Below are positions 8,528-18,300 of a DNA stretch of 49,739 bases, piece after piece. Numbering within the stretch: the stretch's first letter is position 1; each line of letters opens with the position of its first letter. Both the position numbers and the translations under genes were made by a program. Source of the DNA: an uncultured SAR86 cluster bacterium. Its GTDB lineage: Bacteria; Pseudomonadota; Gammaproteobacteria; Magnimaribacterales; D2472. The stretch spans positions 1 to 49,739 of the forward strand of contig CACPON010000006.1 of NCBI GenBank assembly GCA_902635645.1, written 5' to 3'. The notes under the pieces are model-generated. The model ran no database searches and had not been told where the DNA came from. It saw only the letters and a list, made by a program, of their open reading frames with translations.

Positions 8528-11163
8528 TAAACTTCCCAAGGATTTGGCTTTAATGGGTCAACCTCAATATCATCATAAATCTTCTTAAGTTGTGTTTTAT
8601 CCATTATTTTATTTTTGTGAAGGGTATATGCAGCTGCTCGAACTATGCTATTCGCATCAATCTCAAAAAACTCTCTTAAGCTTTCTCGTGAATCACTTCT
8701 ACCAAAACCATCTGTACCTAAAACTGTGAAATCAGACTTAACATATGGTCGAATTTGTTCTGCATATGATCTCATATAGTCAGTTGATGCAACAACAGGT
8801 ATTGGATTATCTTCAAAACACTCTTCAACATATGTTTTTTGTTCTTTTTTGGTTGGATTTAACTGATTGACTCTTTCAATCTCCATTCCATTTTTACGAA
8901 GTAAGTTAAAACTTGTAACACTCCACACTTCAGATTCAATGCCGTAAGTACTTAGCAACTCTTTAGCTTTAATAGACTCATTAAGGATAGAACCTGAACC
9001 AAGAAGTCTTATAACTGGTTTTTTTGAAGGCAATAATTTATACATACCTTTAATTATTCCTTCTTCAGCTCCCTTTGGCATTGGCGGATGCTCATAGTTT
9101 TCATTCATTGTTGTGATGTAATAAAAATAATTTTTTTGTTCAACATACATTTTTTGAATACCATCTTTAATAATCACTGCGATTTCGTATGAAAAAGTAG
9201 GATCATAAGATAAACAATTAGGAATAGTTGATGAAAGGATATGACTATGTCCATCCTGGTGTTGAAGTCCTTCACCATTAAGTGTTGTTCTACCAGATGT
9301 TGCGCCAATTAAGAAACCTTTTGCCTGAGAATCTCCAGCTGCCCATGCCAAATCATGAATTCTTTGAAATCCAAACATTGAATAAAATAAATAAAATGGA
9401 ATCATTGGAAAGTCATAATTTGTGTATGCTGTTGCCAAAGCAGTCCATGCAGAAAAGGCTCCAGCTTCAGTAATACCCTCCTCAAGCATCACGCCTTCTT
9501 TAGATTCCTTATACCACATGACCTTATCTGCATCTTCAGGCTCATAATTTTGACCAGCAGACGAATAAATACCTACTTGTCTGAATAATGCCTCCATACC
9601 AAAAGTTCTAGCTTCATCAGGAACAATTGGGACGATTCTTTTACCTAATTCTTTATCTTTTAATAAATCTGTTATAACTCTGACAGTCGCCATTGTAGTT
9701 GAAATAGTTCTTCCTTCTGAACCCTGATAAAGTTTTGAAAATGACTTGTCATCTGGCATTTTTAAAACTTTAGAGTCTTTCCTTCTTCTAGGAATAGGTC
9801 CGCCAAGCTTAGCTCTAGTTTTCTTAAGATACTGCATTTCAGGTGAGTCTTCAGGCGGTCTTACATATGGTATTTGTTCAATATCCTCATCTGTAACAGG
9901 TATATTAAATTTATCTCTGAATGCTTTGATATTATCCAATGATAATTTTTTAACTTGATGAGTTGTATTGTCTGCCTCTCTTGAACCAACTCCATAACCT
10001 TTTGTTGTAAGAGCTAAAATTACTGTTGGAGCTCCTGATGAATTTACAGCTTTATGATATGCAGCATAAACTTTATAAGGATCATGACCACCTCTATTTA
10101 GCCTGTATATATCTTCATCAGTTAAATCTTCAACAATTTTTAAGACATCAGGGTCTTTAGCAAAGAAATTTTCTCTAGTGTATGCCCCACCTTTTGCCTT
10201 AAAGTTTTGCATTTCTCCATCAAGTACTGCATCCATAATATCTTGAAGCTTACCTTCTTTATCTTTAGCCATTATTGGGTCCCATTTTCTTCCCCAAACA
10301 ACTTTAATTACATTCCATCCGGCACCCCTAAATGATCCTTCTAATTCTTGAATAATTTTTCCATTTCCTCTTACAGGTCCATCAAGCCTCTGCAGATTAC
10401 AATTAATAACAAATATTAAATTCTCAAGACTTTCCCTTCCTGCAAGCGCAATTGCACCTTTTGACTCCGGCTCATCCATTTCACCATCACCACAAAAGAC
10501 CCATACTTTTCTATCATTTCTTGGTACAAGACCTCTTGCTGACATATATCTCATGATATGAGCTTGATAAATACCCATAATTGGGCCTAAACCCATTGAT
10601 ACTGTCGGGAATTGCCAATATTCTGGCATCAACCATGGATGAGGATATGAAGAAAGTCCTGGTTTTTTTACTTCTCTTCTAAAATTATCTAGATCCTCTT
10701 CATGCAAATAACCCTCAAGAAAGGATCTTGCATATATACCGGGAGAAGAATGTCCTTGGTAATATATTAAATCTTCAAGCTGACCTTCAGATCCTCTAAA
10801 AAAGTAATTAAAACCTACATCATATAAAGTAGCAGCAGACGAAAATGTTGAAATATGACCGCCTAAATCATCATCATTTTTATTTGCTCTTAAGACTAGA
10901 GCCAATGCGTTCCACCTTATAAGAGACCTAATTCTTCTTTCCATAAACAAATCACCAGGCATTTGAGCCTCATCTTTTACAGGAATAGAGTTTCTAAATG
11001 GTGTTGTTAAGTTATATGTTGGTATTGCGCCTTCTTCATTCAATCTTTTTGCTAGCTTTGTCATGAGGAAGGATGCTCTCTCAACCCCCTCCTCTTCAAT
11101 TACGCTATTAATTGCTTCTAACCATTCACTCGTTTCTATTGGATCTTTGTCTTCTGGATTCAT
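8527..11163 (-). CDS. aceE: Pyruvate dehydrogenase E1 component (homodimeric type)
   Basis: HISTFSSAATLYDVGFNYFFRG, YQGHSSPGIYARSFLEG, WVFCGDGEMDEPES, GLQHQDGHSHILSSTIPNC, TDGFGRSDSRESLREFFE. Confidence 0.97.
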   Translation of the reverse strand: MNPEDKDPIETSEWLEAINSVIEEEGVERASFLMTKLAKRLNEEGAIPTYNLTTPFRNSIPVKDEAQMPGDLFMERRIRSLIRWNALALVLRANKNDDDLGGHISTFSSAATLYDVGFNYFFRGSEGQLEDLIYYQGHSSPGIYARSFLEGYLHEEDLDNFRREVKKPGLSSYPHPWLMPEYWQFPTVSMGLGPIMGIYQAHIMRYMSARGLVPRNDRKVWVFCGDGEMDEPESKGAIALAGRESLENLIFVINCNLQRLDGPVRGNGKIIQELEGSFRGAGWNVIKVVWGRKWDPIMAKDKEGKLQDIMDAVLDGEMQNFKAKGGAYTRENFFAKDPDVLKIVEDLTDEDIYRLNRGGHDPYKVYAAYHKAVNSSGAPTVILALTTKGYGVGSREADNTTHQVKKLSLDNIKAFRDKFNIPVTDEDIEQIPYVRPPEDSPEMQYLKKTRAKLGGPIPRRRKDSKVLKMPDDKSFSKLYQGSEGRTISTTMATVRVITDLLKDKELGKRIVPIVPDEARTFGMEALFRQVGIYSSAGQNYEPEDADKVMWYKESKEGVMLEEGITEAGAFSAWTALATAYTNYDFPMIPFYLFYSMFGFQRIHDLAWAAGDSQAKGFLIGATSGRTTLNGEGLQHQDGHSHILSSTIPNCLSYDPTFSYEIAVIIKDGIQKMYVEQKNYFYYITTMNENYEHPPMPKGAEEGIIKGMYKLLPSKKPVIRLLGSGSILNESIKAKELLSTYGIESEVWSVTSFNLLRKNGMEIERVNQLNPTKKEQKTYVEECFEDNPIPVVASTDYMRSYAEQIRPYVKSDFTVLGTDGFGRSDSRESLREFFEIDANSIVRAAAYTLHKNKIMDKTQLKKIYDDIEVDPLKPNPWEV

Positions 11164-11242
11164 ATATATACTTTAAAATGTAAGCATAATTTTACGATAG
11201 ATTATGTTAAAAATATACAATATCGTGCATTTATCTTAAATA

Positions 11243-11270
11243 TTGTAAATAAATTACAAATCTATATAAT
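11243..11270 (+). promoter_or_regulatory. Predicted sigma70 promoter of hexR (TTGTAA-N16-TATAAT)
   Basis: -35 TTGTAA at 11243-11248 and -10 TATAAT at 11265-11270; the ATG at 11278 lies 7 nt after the -10 box. Confidence 0.6.
11244..11258. promoter_or_regulatory. Candidate HexR operator TGTAAATAAATTACA between aceE and hexR
   Basis: Near-palindromic 15-mer with TGTAA...TTACA arms, resembling the HexR-type motif recalled from Shewanella (TGTAAT-WWW-ATTACA), in the divergent hexR/aceE intergenic region. Confidence 0.72.
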
Positions 11271-11277
11271 TGTCAGA

Positions 11278-12108
11278 ATGATTCTAGACACATTAATAAA
11301 TGGAGAAGTTAAGTTAAGTAAATCTGAAAAATGGATAGCATTATCTGTTTTGAATAATCCAACTAAAGTAATTAATCAATCAATTACATCGCTTGCTGAA
11401 GAGGCTGGCGTAAGTTTACCTACTGTTAACAGGTTTTGTAAGAAATTGGGTTTTGATGGTTACCCTGCTTTCAAAATACAAATAGCCCAAGAAATTACTA
11501 ATACAAATGAACTTCTTGATAGATTTAATGTGGATAAGGATACTCCAGAAGTAGTAAAAAGAGTAATGTCTGATATTCAATCTACGATAGTTAATGTTGG
11601 TCAAAACTTAAACGCTGAATCAATAGATAAAGCTACTGATTTATTAGCAAATGCAAAAAGTATTACCTTCTTTGGATTGGGTGGATCTGGGCCTGTTGCA
11701 TTAGATGCTCAGCATAAATTTTTCAGATTCGGTGTGCCTGTAGTTGCTCATACTGACTATATTAATCAAAGAATGATAGTCTCAATGATGAAAGAAGGAG
11801 ACGTATTAGTACTTATTTCTTTCACAGGAAGAACTACTGAAATTGTTGAGACTGCCAAAATAGCTAAGAAAAATGGTGTAAAAACTATAGCACTAACTTC
11901 TGAAGACTCCCCTCTTGCTAGACTTTCCAATGTAGTACTTCATATTCATACTCATCTAGAAAATAACCTTCACATACCTATGACATCAAGATTGGCTCAT
12001 TTGGCTATTATTGATATTCTATCTGCTACTGTTCAAGCAAGGTTTGGTAAAGTTTTTGATAGCAGAAAGGATGAAGTTATTAAAAATATCGAAAAAACTA
12101 GAGTTTAA
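11278..12108 (+). CDS. hexR: RpiR-family transcriptional regulator, HexR (HTH + SIS domain)
   Basis: N-terminal HTH (SITSLAEEAGVSLPTVNRFCKKLGFDGYPAFKIQIAQE), SIS domain (ITFFGLGGSGPVALDAQHKFFRFG, ISFTGRTTEIVETAKIAKKNG); located beside ED genes. Confidence 0.92.
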   Translation: MILDTLINGEVKLSKSEKWIALSVLNNPTKVINQSITSLAEEAGVSLPTVNRFCKKLGFDGYPAFKIQIAQEITNTNELLDRFNVDKDTPEVVKRVMSDIQSTIVNVGQNLNAESIDKATDLLANAKSITFFGLGGSGPVALDAQHKFFRFGVPVVAHTDYINQRMIVSMMKEGDVLVLISFTGRTTEIVETAKIAKKNGVKTIALTSEDSPLARLSNVVLHIHTHLENNLHIPMTSRLAHLAIIDILSATVQARFGKVFDSRKDEVIKNIEKTRV

Positions 12109-12113
12109 TTTAA

Positions 12114-13112
12114 TTATCTATTTAAGTTTTTAAGTAAAAGTGTTCTTAACTCTTTTGCTAAATCATCATTTATTTCCTTATGTGAACCATTTAATTCCGC
12201 AGGTATATGATCAAAATTTTTATTATCAAAATTAAAGACATAGTGATTAAACATATTTATCCAATTTTGTTTTTGATGTTCAGGCAAGTCTCTCAATGAA
12301 ATAATAGAATGCATTAGTGCATCCATTGGGTTGCCCATATAACTTGGTATATCTCTCCACCAATAATTAATAAGAATATTTAAATCACCAAAACTTTCTA
12401 CCTGATGCCACCATAAACTTGGAATAAAAATACCATCTCCAGGCTCAAGAATAGCTTGCATTCCATGAGACTCGGCTTCTTTAAATTTTGGATATTTTTC
12501 ATAGTCAGGGTTTTCAATATCTACAAGACTAATAGGCTGTCCTGCTGGAGTGAGTTCTAAAGGTCCTATATACATATTTTTGAGTTGTGATGGAGGAAAA
12601 AGTGTAAATTTTCTTTTTCCTGAACATACAAAAGCAATATTATCTGGCACATCAAAATGTGGAGGAACAATAGTTTTATTACCAACCCAAATGCTTTTAA
12701 GCGGATTTACGTCTCCTATAAAAAAATTATTATCTTGATCAAATCCAGGCAATACATAGTCCAAAGTCGTTGAACCCATGTATATAGTTCCAGGGTTATT
12801 TATTTTTTGAGATTCTGATATTGTTTCTAAAACTAAATCTAGCGTGCTTTCTAGTTGTTCAAAACTCATTTGATTTTGATTATTGCCGTATGTAAACTTG
12901 TTACCCTTTTCTGGTTTGCTGGCAAAGGCAATAATTCTGTCACTTTCATAAAAATATAAAAGATATTCACAAATCTTTTCGATTGTATCATTAGATTTCT
13001 TTACGATTGGCCAATCAGATACTATCCCTCTTATAACAACTGGATTTTCTGATTGAAGAATGTCGAGAGAAAAATTACTAGCATTTATTTCATTTAAATT
13101 TTTATATTCCAT
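12114..13112 (-). CDS. Cupin-like / JmjC-type (cupin_8) putative Fe(II) oxygenase
   Basis: NPVVIRGIVSDWPIV N-terminus; metal-binding HFD (PPHFDVPDNIAFVCSGKRKFTLFPPSQ) and distal His in GDGIFIPSLWWHQVESFGDLNILINYWW. Confidence 0.85.
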   Translation of the reverse strand: MEYKNLNEINASNFSLDILQSENPVVIRGIVSDWPIVKKSNDTIEKICEYLLYFYESDRIIAFASKPEKGNKFTYGNNQNQMSFEQLESTLDLVLETISESQKINNPGTIYMGSTTLDYVLPGFDQDNNFFIGDVNPLKSIWVGNKTIVPPHFDVPDNIAFVCSGKRKFTLFPPSQLKNMYIGPLELTPAGQPISLVDIENPDYEKYPKFKEAESHGMQAILEPGDGIFIPSLWWHQVESFGDLNILINYWWRDIPSYMGNPMDALMHSIISLRDLPEHQKQNWINMFNHYVFNFDNKNFDHIPAELNGSHKEINDDLAKELRTLLLKNLNR

Positions 13113-13116
13113 TAGG

Positions 13117-13833
13117 TTATTTACTTCTTTTAAGAGATATTAATTTATTAACATTTCCAATTGAGGCTCCAATCATATAAATATGTTGTAAGTATTGATG
13201 AATATGCAGTTTGTATAAGTTTTCTTTATCTAGATTTTTAAGTTTTTCTTCATCAATAACATATAGACCTTTTAGCTCATGAGATTCATTTTCATTAAAA
13301 TCTATTTTTATGTCAGCAAGCTTTAGTAAATCAAGATTTGAGATTTCTTTGCAAAAAATATCTACAGCATTTGCTTCTTTATGAATTGTTGAAAGAATAT
13401 TATTGATGTAATTTAAATATTCAGAATTTCCTCCATGCTCAAGGAATATTTCATTTCCTTCAGATTCATTTATTCCAGGATGATCTAAGTCAATATGCAA
13501 GATTTTATTTTCACTCGGTATACCATTCACAACTTCTTTTTGAGATCCAATGTAAAAAGGTAGTCTTTGAATGCTTAAAGGAACATATCTTGAGATCCAA
13601 ACTCCTTTGCCTAAAAACAAATTTTCATTTTCTTTAAAACCAAGAAGAGCTATCGTTTGCCAAGTATCATTATCTTTATCTTTAGTAAAAAAAATTGGAT
13701 AGTCTGATTGCAAGGAAGTGTACTCGAGCGGATATACTGGACAAAAATTATAATCAAAACCACTATCAATTTTATAAACAGAATTTACTCTTAATTTTGC
13801 ATGCTGTTTATTATTTAATGCTTCTAATTTCAT
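13117..13833 (-). CDS. SapC family protein
   Basis: YPLEYTSLQSDYPIFFTKDKD..WQTIALLGFKENENLFL..WISRYVPLSIQRLPFYIG is SapC-like; sits between a TonB receptor and a cupin_8 gene, a common arrangement for this family. Confidence 0.82.
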   Translation of the reverse strand: MKLEALNNKQHAKLRVNSVYKIDSGFDYNFCPVYPLEYTSLQSDYPIFFTKDKDNDTWQTIALLGFKENENLFLGKGVWISRYVPLSIQRLPFYIGSQKEVVNGIPSENKILHIDLDHPGINESEGNEIFLEHGGNSEYLNYINNILSTIHKEANAVDIFCKEISNLDLLKLADIKIDFNENESHELKGLYVIDEEKLKNLDKENLYKLHIHQYLQHIYMIGASIGNVNKLISLKRSK

Positions 13834-13850
13834 AACCTATTATACAAAAA

Positions 13851-13881
13851 AAGGCTGCTTTTAATTAATAAAAGCAGCCTT
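13851..13881. terminator. Terminator hairpin between TonB receptor and sapC-like gene
   Basis: AAGGCTGCTTTTAATTAATAAAAGCAGCCTT, a long perfect stem flanked by A/T runs. Confidence 0.85.
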
Positions 13882-13911
13882 AAAAATTTAATTAAAGTGG
13901 GGAGACTCTAA

Positions 13912-16818
13912 TTAAAATTTATACCTAGCACCTACTATGTATGTAGTTCCATACTGTCCTAGTGATGATAATTGTTCTTTATATCTAATATAAGTTCTAA
14001 TTGTTTCACCAGTTAGGTTAAGGCCTTGGGCATATACTTCAAAGTTGTCATTAACATTATATGAAGCATTAAGATCCCACTGCTCATACTCTTCAGTATA
14101 AACAGGTGAAGAATGCTGATCGAATCCACCTAAGAATTCGTCTCTCCAGTTCCATGAAAGTCTGACTGAATATTTATCAGTTTCATAAAAACCTGAAAGG
14201 TTTGCAGAGTCATTCATACCAGTTAATGCAAACTGATAATCTAAAGCTTCTCTGTCAGCTTCTAAATCACCGTTAACAGTTGTGTAGTTTGCTGTAACAC
14301 CAAAACCATCTCCAAAGAGATGTTGTCCAGCAAATTCAAAACCGTAAAGTAATCCAGATTCTTCATTAACAGTTCTTGATATATTAAAGATAGCTAAAGG
14401 ATCATCTCCATCAGGAAGAAGGTCTGTACCACTAACTCCGCCTGAAAGACAGTTGTATACTTTTAAATCAGTATTTTCACCTGCAGCTCTACAAGCTTCA
14501 GCAGCTTGCCCAACGTATATATCACGAATACCATTTACACTTTCTTGTGTAATTCTTGTTTGAAGGAAATTGTCAACAATTTTTCTCCAATATCCAATGG
14601 CAAAGTAACTTCCATCAGCATAATAATTTTCATATGTTAAATCTAAATTATCAGCTACATATGGCATTAAACCTGGGTTACCAACAACAGCATTTCTTTG
14701 GTTAACCTGAGGATTACCAACAAAATCTGTAGTAGATCTTAGGTTTCCTATACCAGGTCTTGAGATGCTTCTGCTGTATGAAAATCTAACGACTTCATTA
14801 TCAGATATGCCAATTTTAGAATCAAAGCTTGGTAAGAAGAATTTATTTGAACCAGCTCCCTCAGTGAAACCTTTTTCACCTTCTACGTAACTAAATTCAT
14901 TTCCACCAACCCAAGCAATATTTGTTACTGGAGTTTCTAAACCAGAAGATGTTACATCAGTAGATTCGTATCTAAGTCCAGTAACAATATCAACAGGCAT
15001 TCCATTAAATTCAGTTTCAAAATTAAACTGGACATAATATGAATTTGTTTCCTCTTTTACTCTGGCGTCAGAGTCTATTGGACCTGGATTAATATTACCT
15101 GTTCCATCTGCATTTTTGTAATCTGCTCCCCATGAAACAACATTACAACAAGATATCCAATCATCAGGACCATTATTATTAAAACCTTCATAAAAACCAA
15201 TTAATTGGTTCCAAGTTGTTCCAAAATAATATGTTGGTCCTTGTCCGCTGTTTGCAGCATCACTTAGGATACTTCCAACATTTGCTCTGCTCCACATATC
15301 ATCGGGAGCATAATCAGCAGAAGATAACCACCAACCAGCTGGAAGCTGACCAGAATACCTATTTTGATTTAACCAGTCTTGCTCTGCTGTTGCATAACCA
15401 AACTTGATTGATTTAAGAGCGCTGTCTTCATCTGCATTTTCCCATAAAGCTGACAAATGCATCTGACTCATATCATTTTCACTATAATAGTCTGATGAAG
15501 CACCAAACAATGTTCCAATGTCGCTAGCTTCAAATTCTTCTTTACCAGCTACGTTAAAGTTGAAAATATGAACTCCTGAACTAGGATATGTAGCAGTTTT
15601 TGTTCCAATACATGCTGTACCACCAAAACAAGTGTTACCAGTAATTAAGAATGTATCACTTCCTACTTCTGGAGCACCTTTTCCTTCAGCTGTTGAGTCG
15701 TGTGCATCAAAAGTTACAGTTAGGTTATCAGAAGCATTCCACTCTAAGTTAAATCCTAAAGAATCATTAGTGTTAATTAGACCACCTCTAGACATGTTAC
15801 TAGCATAGTCACCACCAGATTCTGTTACAGTTGTAAAAGTACCATTTTCATTAGTGACAGCATTTACAACATTTCCACCACCAACAAACCATATGCCGAT
15901 AGATCTTCTATCTGCAAAAAAGTCTCTCTTTGAGTGTGTGTAGTCTACTGTTGCTCTTACGTCATCGCTAGCTTGCCATTGGATAGTAACCTGAGCATTA
16001 GTTCTCTCTGTTTGGTTATCTAACCATTGATAGTCAGCATCCTGTGGATACCAAGTTGTAGACTTAGTGCTATTATTTGTCCAAACTGCTGGATCAATTC
16101 CACCAGTATTGAAGTTTGGCAACCAAGTGTTAACCCTAGCTTTCTCTTCTCTATTATGTCTTTCTTGAGAAGAAGCAGATATAGATACACCGATAGTATC
16201 ATCAGCAAAAGTATTACTATAAATACCCATAATTTGAGGTGTAGTATCATCACCCATGACGCTATAAGCATCTACAAGTGAAGCATCAAGAACACCAACA
16301 AAACCAGGAGCATCAAGCGGTCTTGTAGTTACCATATTAACAGTAGAACCAATACCACCTGTTGGGATTGCAGCATTACCTGTTTTATAAACTTCAACAG
16401 CAGCAATTCCAAAAGGAGAAATATCAGCAAAATCAAAAGATCTACCGCCAACTGTTGGCATACTTCTTCCATTTAAAGTAACAAGGTTATATTCTGGTCC
16501 TAAACCACGAACAGTGACTCGAGAACCCTCTCCATTGAATCTATCGATAGATACACCAGATATTCTAGCTAAAGATTCAGCTAAGTTAGTATCAGGATAT
16601 TTACCAATATCTTCTGCTGTAATAGCGTCAACGACACCATCAGCATTTCTTTTTCTATCAAGCGCAGATTTTAAACTTTGCGCATAAGAACCCAGAACAA
16701 CAACTTCTTCGACAGACTCATCATCCGTTGATTGAGCTATTGCAGGGACAGAAGCTAAAGAAAGAGCTAATCCAGATAGGACTACATCTCTCCTTGAGCC
16801 TATTTTATTAGTGTACAT
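13912..16818 (-). CDS. TonB-dependent receptor (carbohydrate-type, TonB-Xanth-Caul-like); start revised to MYTNKIGSRR
   Basis: Plug domain (DAITAEDIGKYPDTNLAESLARISGVSIDR, SRVTVRGLGPEYNLVTLNGRSMP), C-terminal beta-barrel ending YIVGARYKF. SD-like GGGGGAAAC precedes the ATG at 16818. Confidence 0.93.
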   Translation of the reverse strand: MYTNKIGSRRDVVLSGLALSLASVPAIAQSTDDESVEEVVVLGSYAQSLKSALDRKRNADGVVDAITAEDIGKYPDTNLAESLARISGVSIDRFNGEGSRVTVRGLGPEYNLVTLNGRSMPTVGGRSFDFADISPFGIAAVEVYKTGNAAIPTGGIGSTVNMVTTRPLDAPGFVGVLDASLVDAYSVMGDDTTPQIMGIYSNTFADDTIGVSISASSQERHNREEKARVNTWLPNFNTGGIDPAVWTNNSTKSTTWYPQDADYQWLDNQTERTNAQVTIQWQASDDVRATVDYTHSKRDFFADRRSIGIWFVGGGNVVNAVTNENGTFTTVTESGGDYASNMSRGGLINTNDSLGFNLEWNASDNLTVTFDAHDSTAEGKGAPEVGSDTFLITGNTCFGGTACIGTKTATYPSSGVHIFNFNVAGKEEFEASDIGTLFGASSDYYSENDMSQMHLSALWENADEDSALKSIKFGYATAEQDWLNQNRYSGQLPAGWWLSSADYAPDDMWSRANVGSILSDAANSGQGPTYYFGTTWNQLIGFYEGFNNNGPDDWISCCNVVSWGADYKNADGTGNINPGPIDSDARVKEETNSYYVQFNFETEFNGMPVDIVTGLRYESTDVTSSGLETPVTNIAWVGGNEFSYVEGEKGFTEGAGSNKFFLPSFDSKIGISDNEVVRFSYSRSISRPGIGNLRSTTDFVGNPQVNQRNAVVGNPGLMPYVADNLDLTYENYYADGSYFAIGYWRKIVDNFLQTRITQESVNGIRDIYVGQAAEACRAAGENTDLKVYNCLSGGVSGTDLLPDGDDPLAIFNISRTVNEESGLLYGFEFAGQHLFGDGFGVTANYTTVNGDLEADREALDYQFALTGMNDSANLSGFYETDKYSVRLSWNWRDEFLGGFDQHSSPVYTEEYEQWDLNASYNVNDNFEVYAQGLNLTGETIRTYIRYKEQLSSLGQYGTTYIVGARYKF

Positions 16819-16933
16819 ATGTTTCCCCCATATATATTTAATGTTGTATACATTTAATTGATTTAAATGTATTGAAAATAACAATATACGATATGTAAAT
16901 TAATGCAAGTTTTTTATAAAAAATATATAAGAA

Positions 16934-16948
16934 TGTAAATAATTAACA
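16934..16948. promoter_or_regulatory. Possible HexR-like site TGTAAATAATTAACA upstream of the TonB receptor
   Basis: Differs from the 20821 site (TGTAAATTATTTACA) at two positions, one central; lies ~116 bp upstream of the revised receptor start. Confidence 0.45.
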
Positions 16949-17038
16949 AAATTAGAAGTATGAGTATAAAAAAAATATGTTTTAACGTGCTAAAACGTAT
17001 TAAATTTACGGAATGAAAAAAGGCTTTTTATATGTAAA

Positions 17039-17659
17039 CTAGAAATCTTTGATAATTTCTATATCAGCCTTATCTTGATTTAGAAGATAATATAGTGGTA
17101 AAGACTGATCAGATTTAGCTTGATTCAAAACTTGTAATTTTCTTTCACTAGATACGAGTAAGTAAATATTTTTTGATTCGAGAATCATTGAAAGATTCAT
17201 ACTTACTCTTTTGTGACATGGATTGCCCATAGGTTCTGAAAAAAAAATTTCTGCGTCTGATTCTAAGTCAAAGTATTCTGGATTGGTTTCAATTAGTCTT
17301 GGAAATAAAGATGCGAAATGCCCATCCTCCCCCATACCCAAAAGCATGACACCAAAAGGTCTTTTTAGATTAAGTAAATCCTTAGATTGTGTGCATATTG
17401 ATATGAAATTAGCATCCTTTGCCGCATCTTTAATTAATAAATCATTTACTAACTTTTCATTCGAATCATCATGTTTTATATCTACAACTCTATCATCGAC
17501 TAGCGATATAGTAATATCTGACCATTTGGTTTGCATCGCTGATAGGTCTTTAAATATTTGGACTGGACTGGAACCACCACTGACAATTAAAGTAGATTGT
17601 GCATTTTCATGAAGATCTTTTTCCAATTCATTAAAAATAGTTTGAGATATATTTTCCAT
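17039..17659 (-). CDS. pgl: 6-phosphogluconolactonase
   Basis: LIVSGGSSPVQIFKDLS, ITISLVDDRVV, LLGMGEDGHFASLFP typical of DevB/Pgl; in a run with gap and pyk. Confidence 0.9.
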   Translation of the reverse strand: MENISQTIFNELEKDLHENAQSTLIVSGGSSPVQIFKDLSAMQTKWSDITISLVDDRVVDIKHDDSNEKLVNDLLIKDAAKDANFISICTQSKDLLNLKRPFGVMLLGMGEDGHFASLFPRLIETNPEYFDLESDAEIFFSEPMGNPCHKRVSMNLSMILESKNIYLLVSSERKLQVLNQAKSDQSLPLYYLLNQDKADIEIIKDF

Positions 17660-17666
17660 AATTATG

Positions 17667-18299
17667 TTATTGATTTAAATTAAATGAGTTTATGATGCCA
17701 TCTATAACAAATTCAATTGCTAGCGCTCCCAATAAAAGACCAAATATCTTTTGAACAACAGTAATGACTGTTGGACCTAACTTAGATGAAAGTTTTGCAG
17801 AAAGCCACATAGCCATTGATGCAAATAAAACAGCTATCAATATGGGTAGATAAGAAATAAATCCATCAAGAACACCTATATATGTTTCTTTTGAAATTAA
17901 AAGACTGGTTGCCATTGCTCCAGGTCCTGCTATTAATGGTATGGACAATGGAAATATTGCTATCGATTGTATAGTTTCATCATCAATAGCTGTATCTACA
18001 GTAGATTGTCTTCTTGATTGTCTTTGATCAAAAACCATTTGAAATGCAATAACAATTAAAAATAATCCTCCAATAATCCTAAAAGAATCCATACTTATAT
18101 TCATAGAATCAAGGATTGCATTTCCAAACAACCAAAAAATAGAGAGAACTATTAGAGAAACAATTGATGCTCTAATATAAATAGTTTTAACTTGATGTTG
18201 GCTCAACCCAGAAGTAAGACCTGCAAAAATTGGTACTAATGAAATTGGATCAATAGCCACAAACATTAAGATTGTGCTTTCAATAAAAGTATCAAACAT
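17667..18299 (-). CDS. MarC family integral membrane protein
   Basis: FVAIDPISLVPIFAGLT, FGNAILDSMNISMDSFRIIGGLFLIVIAFQMVF, FPLSIPLIAGPGAMATSLLI. Confidence 0.88.
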   Translation of the reverse strand: MFDTFIESTILMFVAIDPISLVPIFAGLTSGLSQHQVKTIYIRASIVSLIVLSIFWLFGNAILDSMNISMDSFRIIGGLFLIVIAFQMVFDQRQSRRQSTVDTAIDDETIQSIAIFPLSIPLIAGPGAMATSLLISKETYIGVLDGFISYLPILIAVLFASMAMWLSAKLSSKLGPTVITVVQKIFGLLLGALAIEFVIDGIINSFNLNQ

Positions 18300-18300
18300 T

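Noticed and set aside
11176-11195. Second HexR-like element TGTAAGCATAATTTTAC near the aceE start
   Set aside because: Arm spacing and symmetry do not match the other sites; likely chance in AT-rich DNA.
16750-16818. Tat-like signal (SRRDVVLSG) on the first TonB receptor
   Set aside because: The twin-Arg context lacks the usual FLK residues and TonB receptors are Sec/Bam substrates; probably chance.
17223-17612. 129-aa plus-strand ORF
   Set aside because: Antisense to pgl; no family signature.
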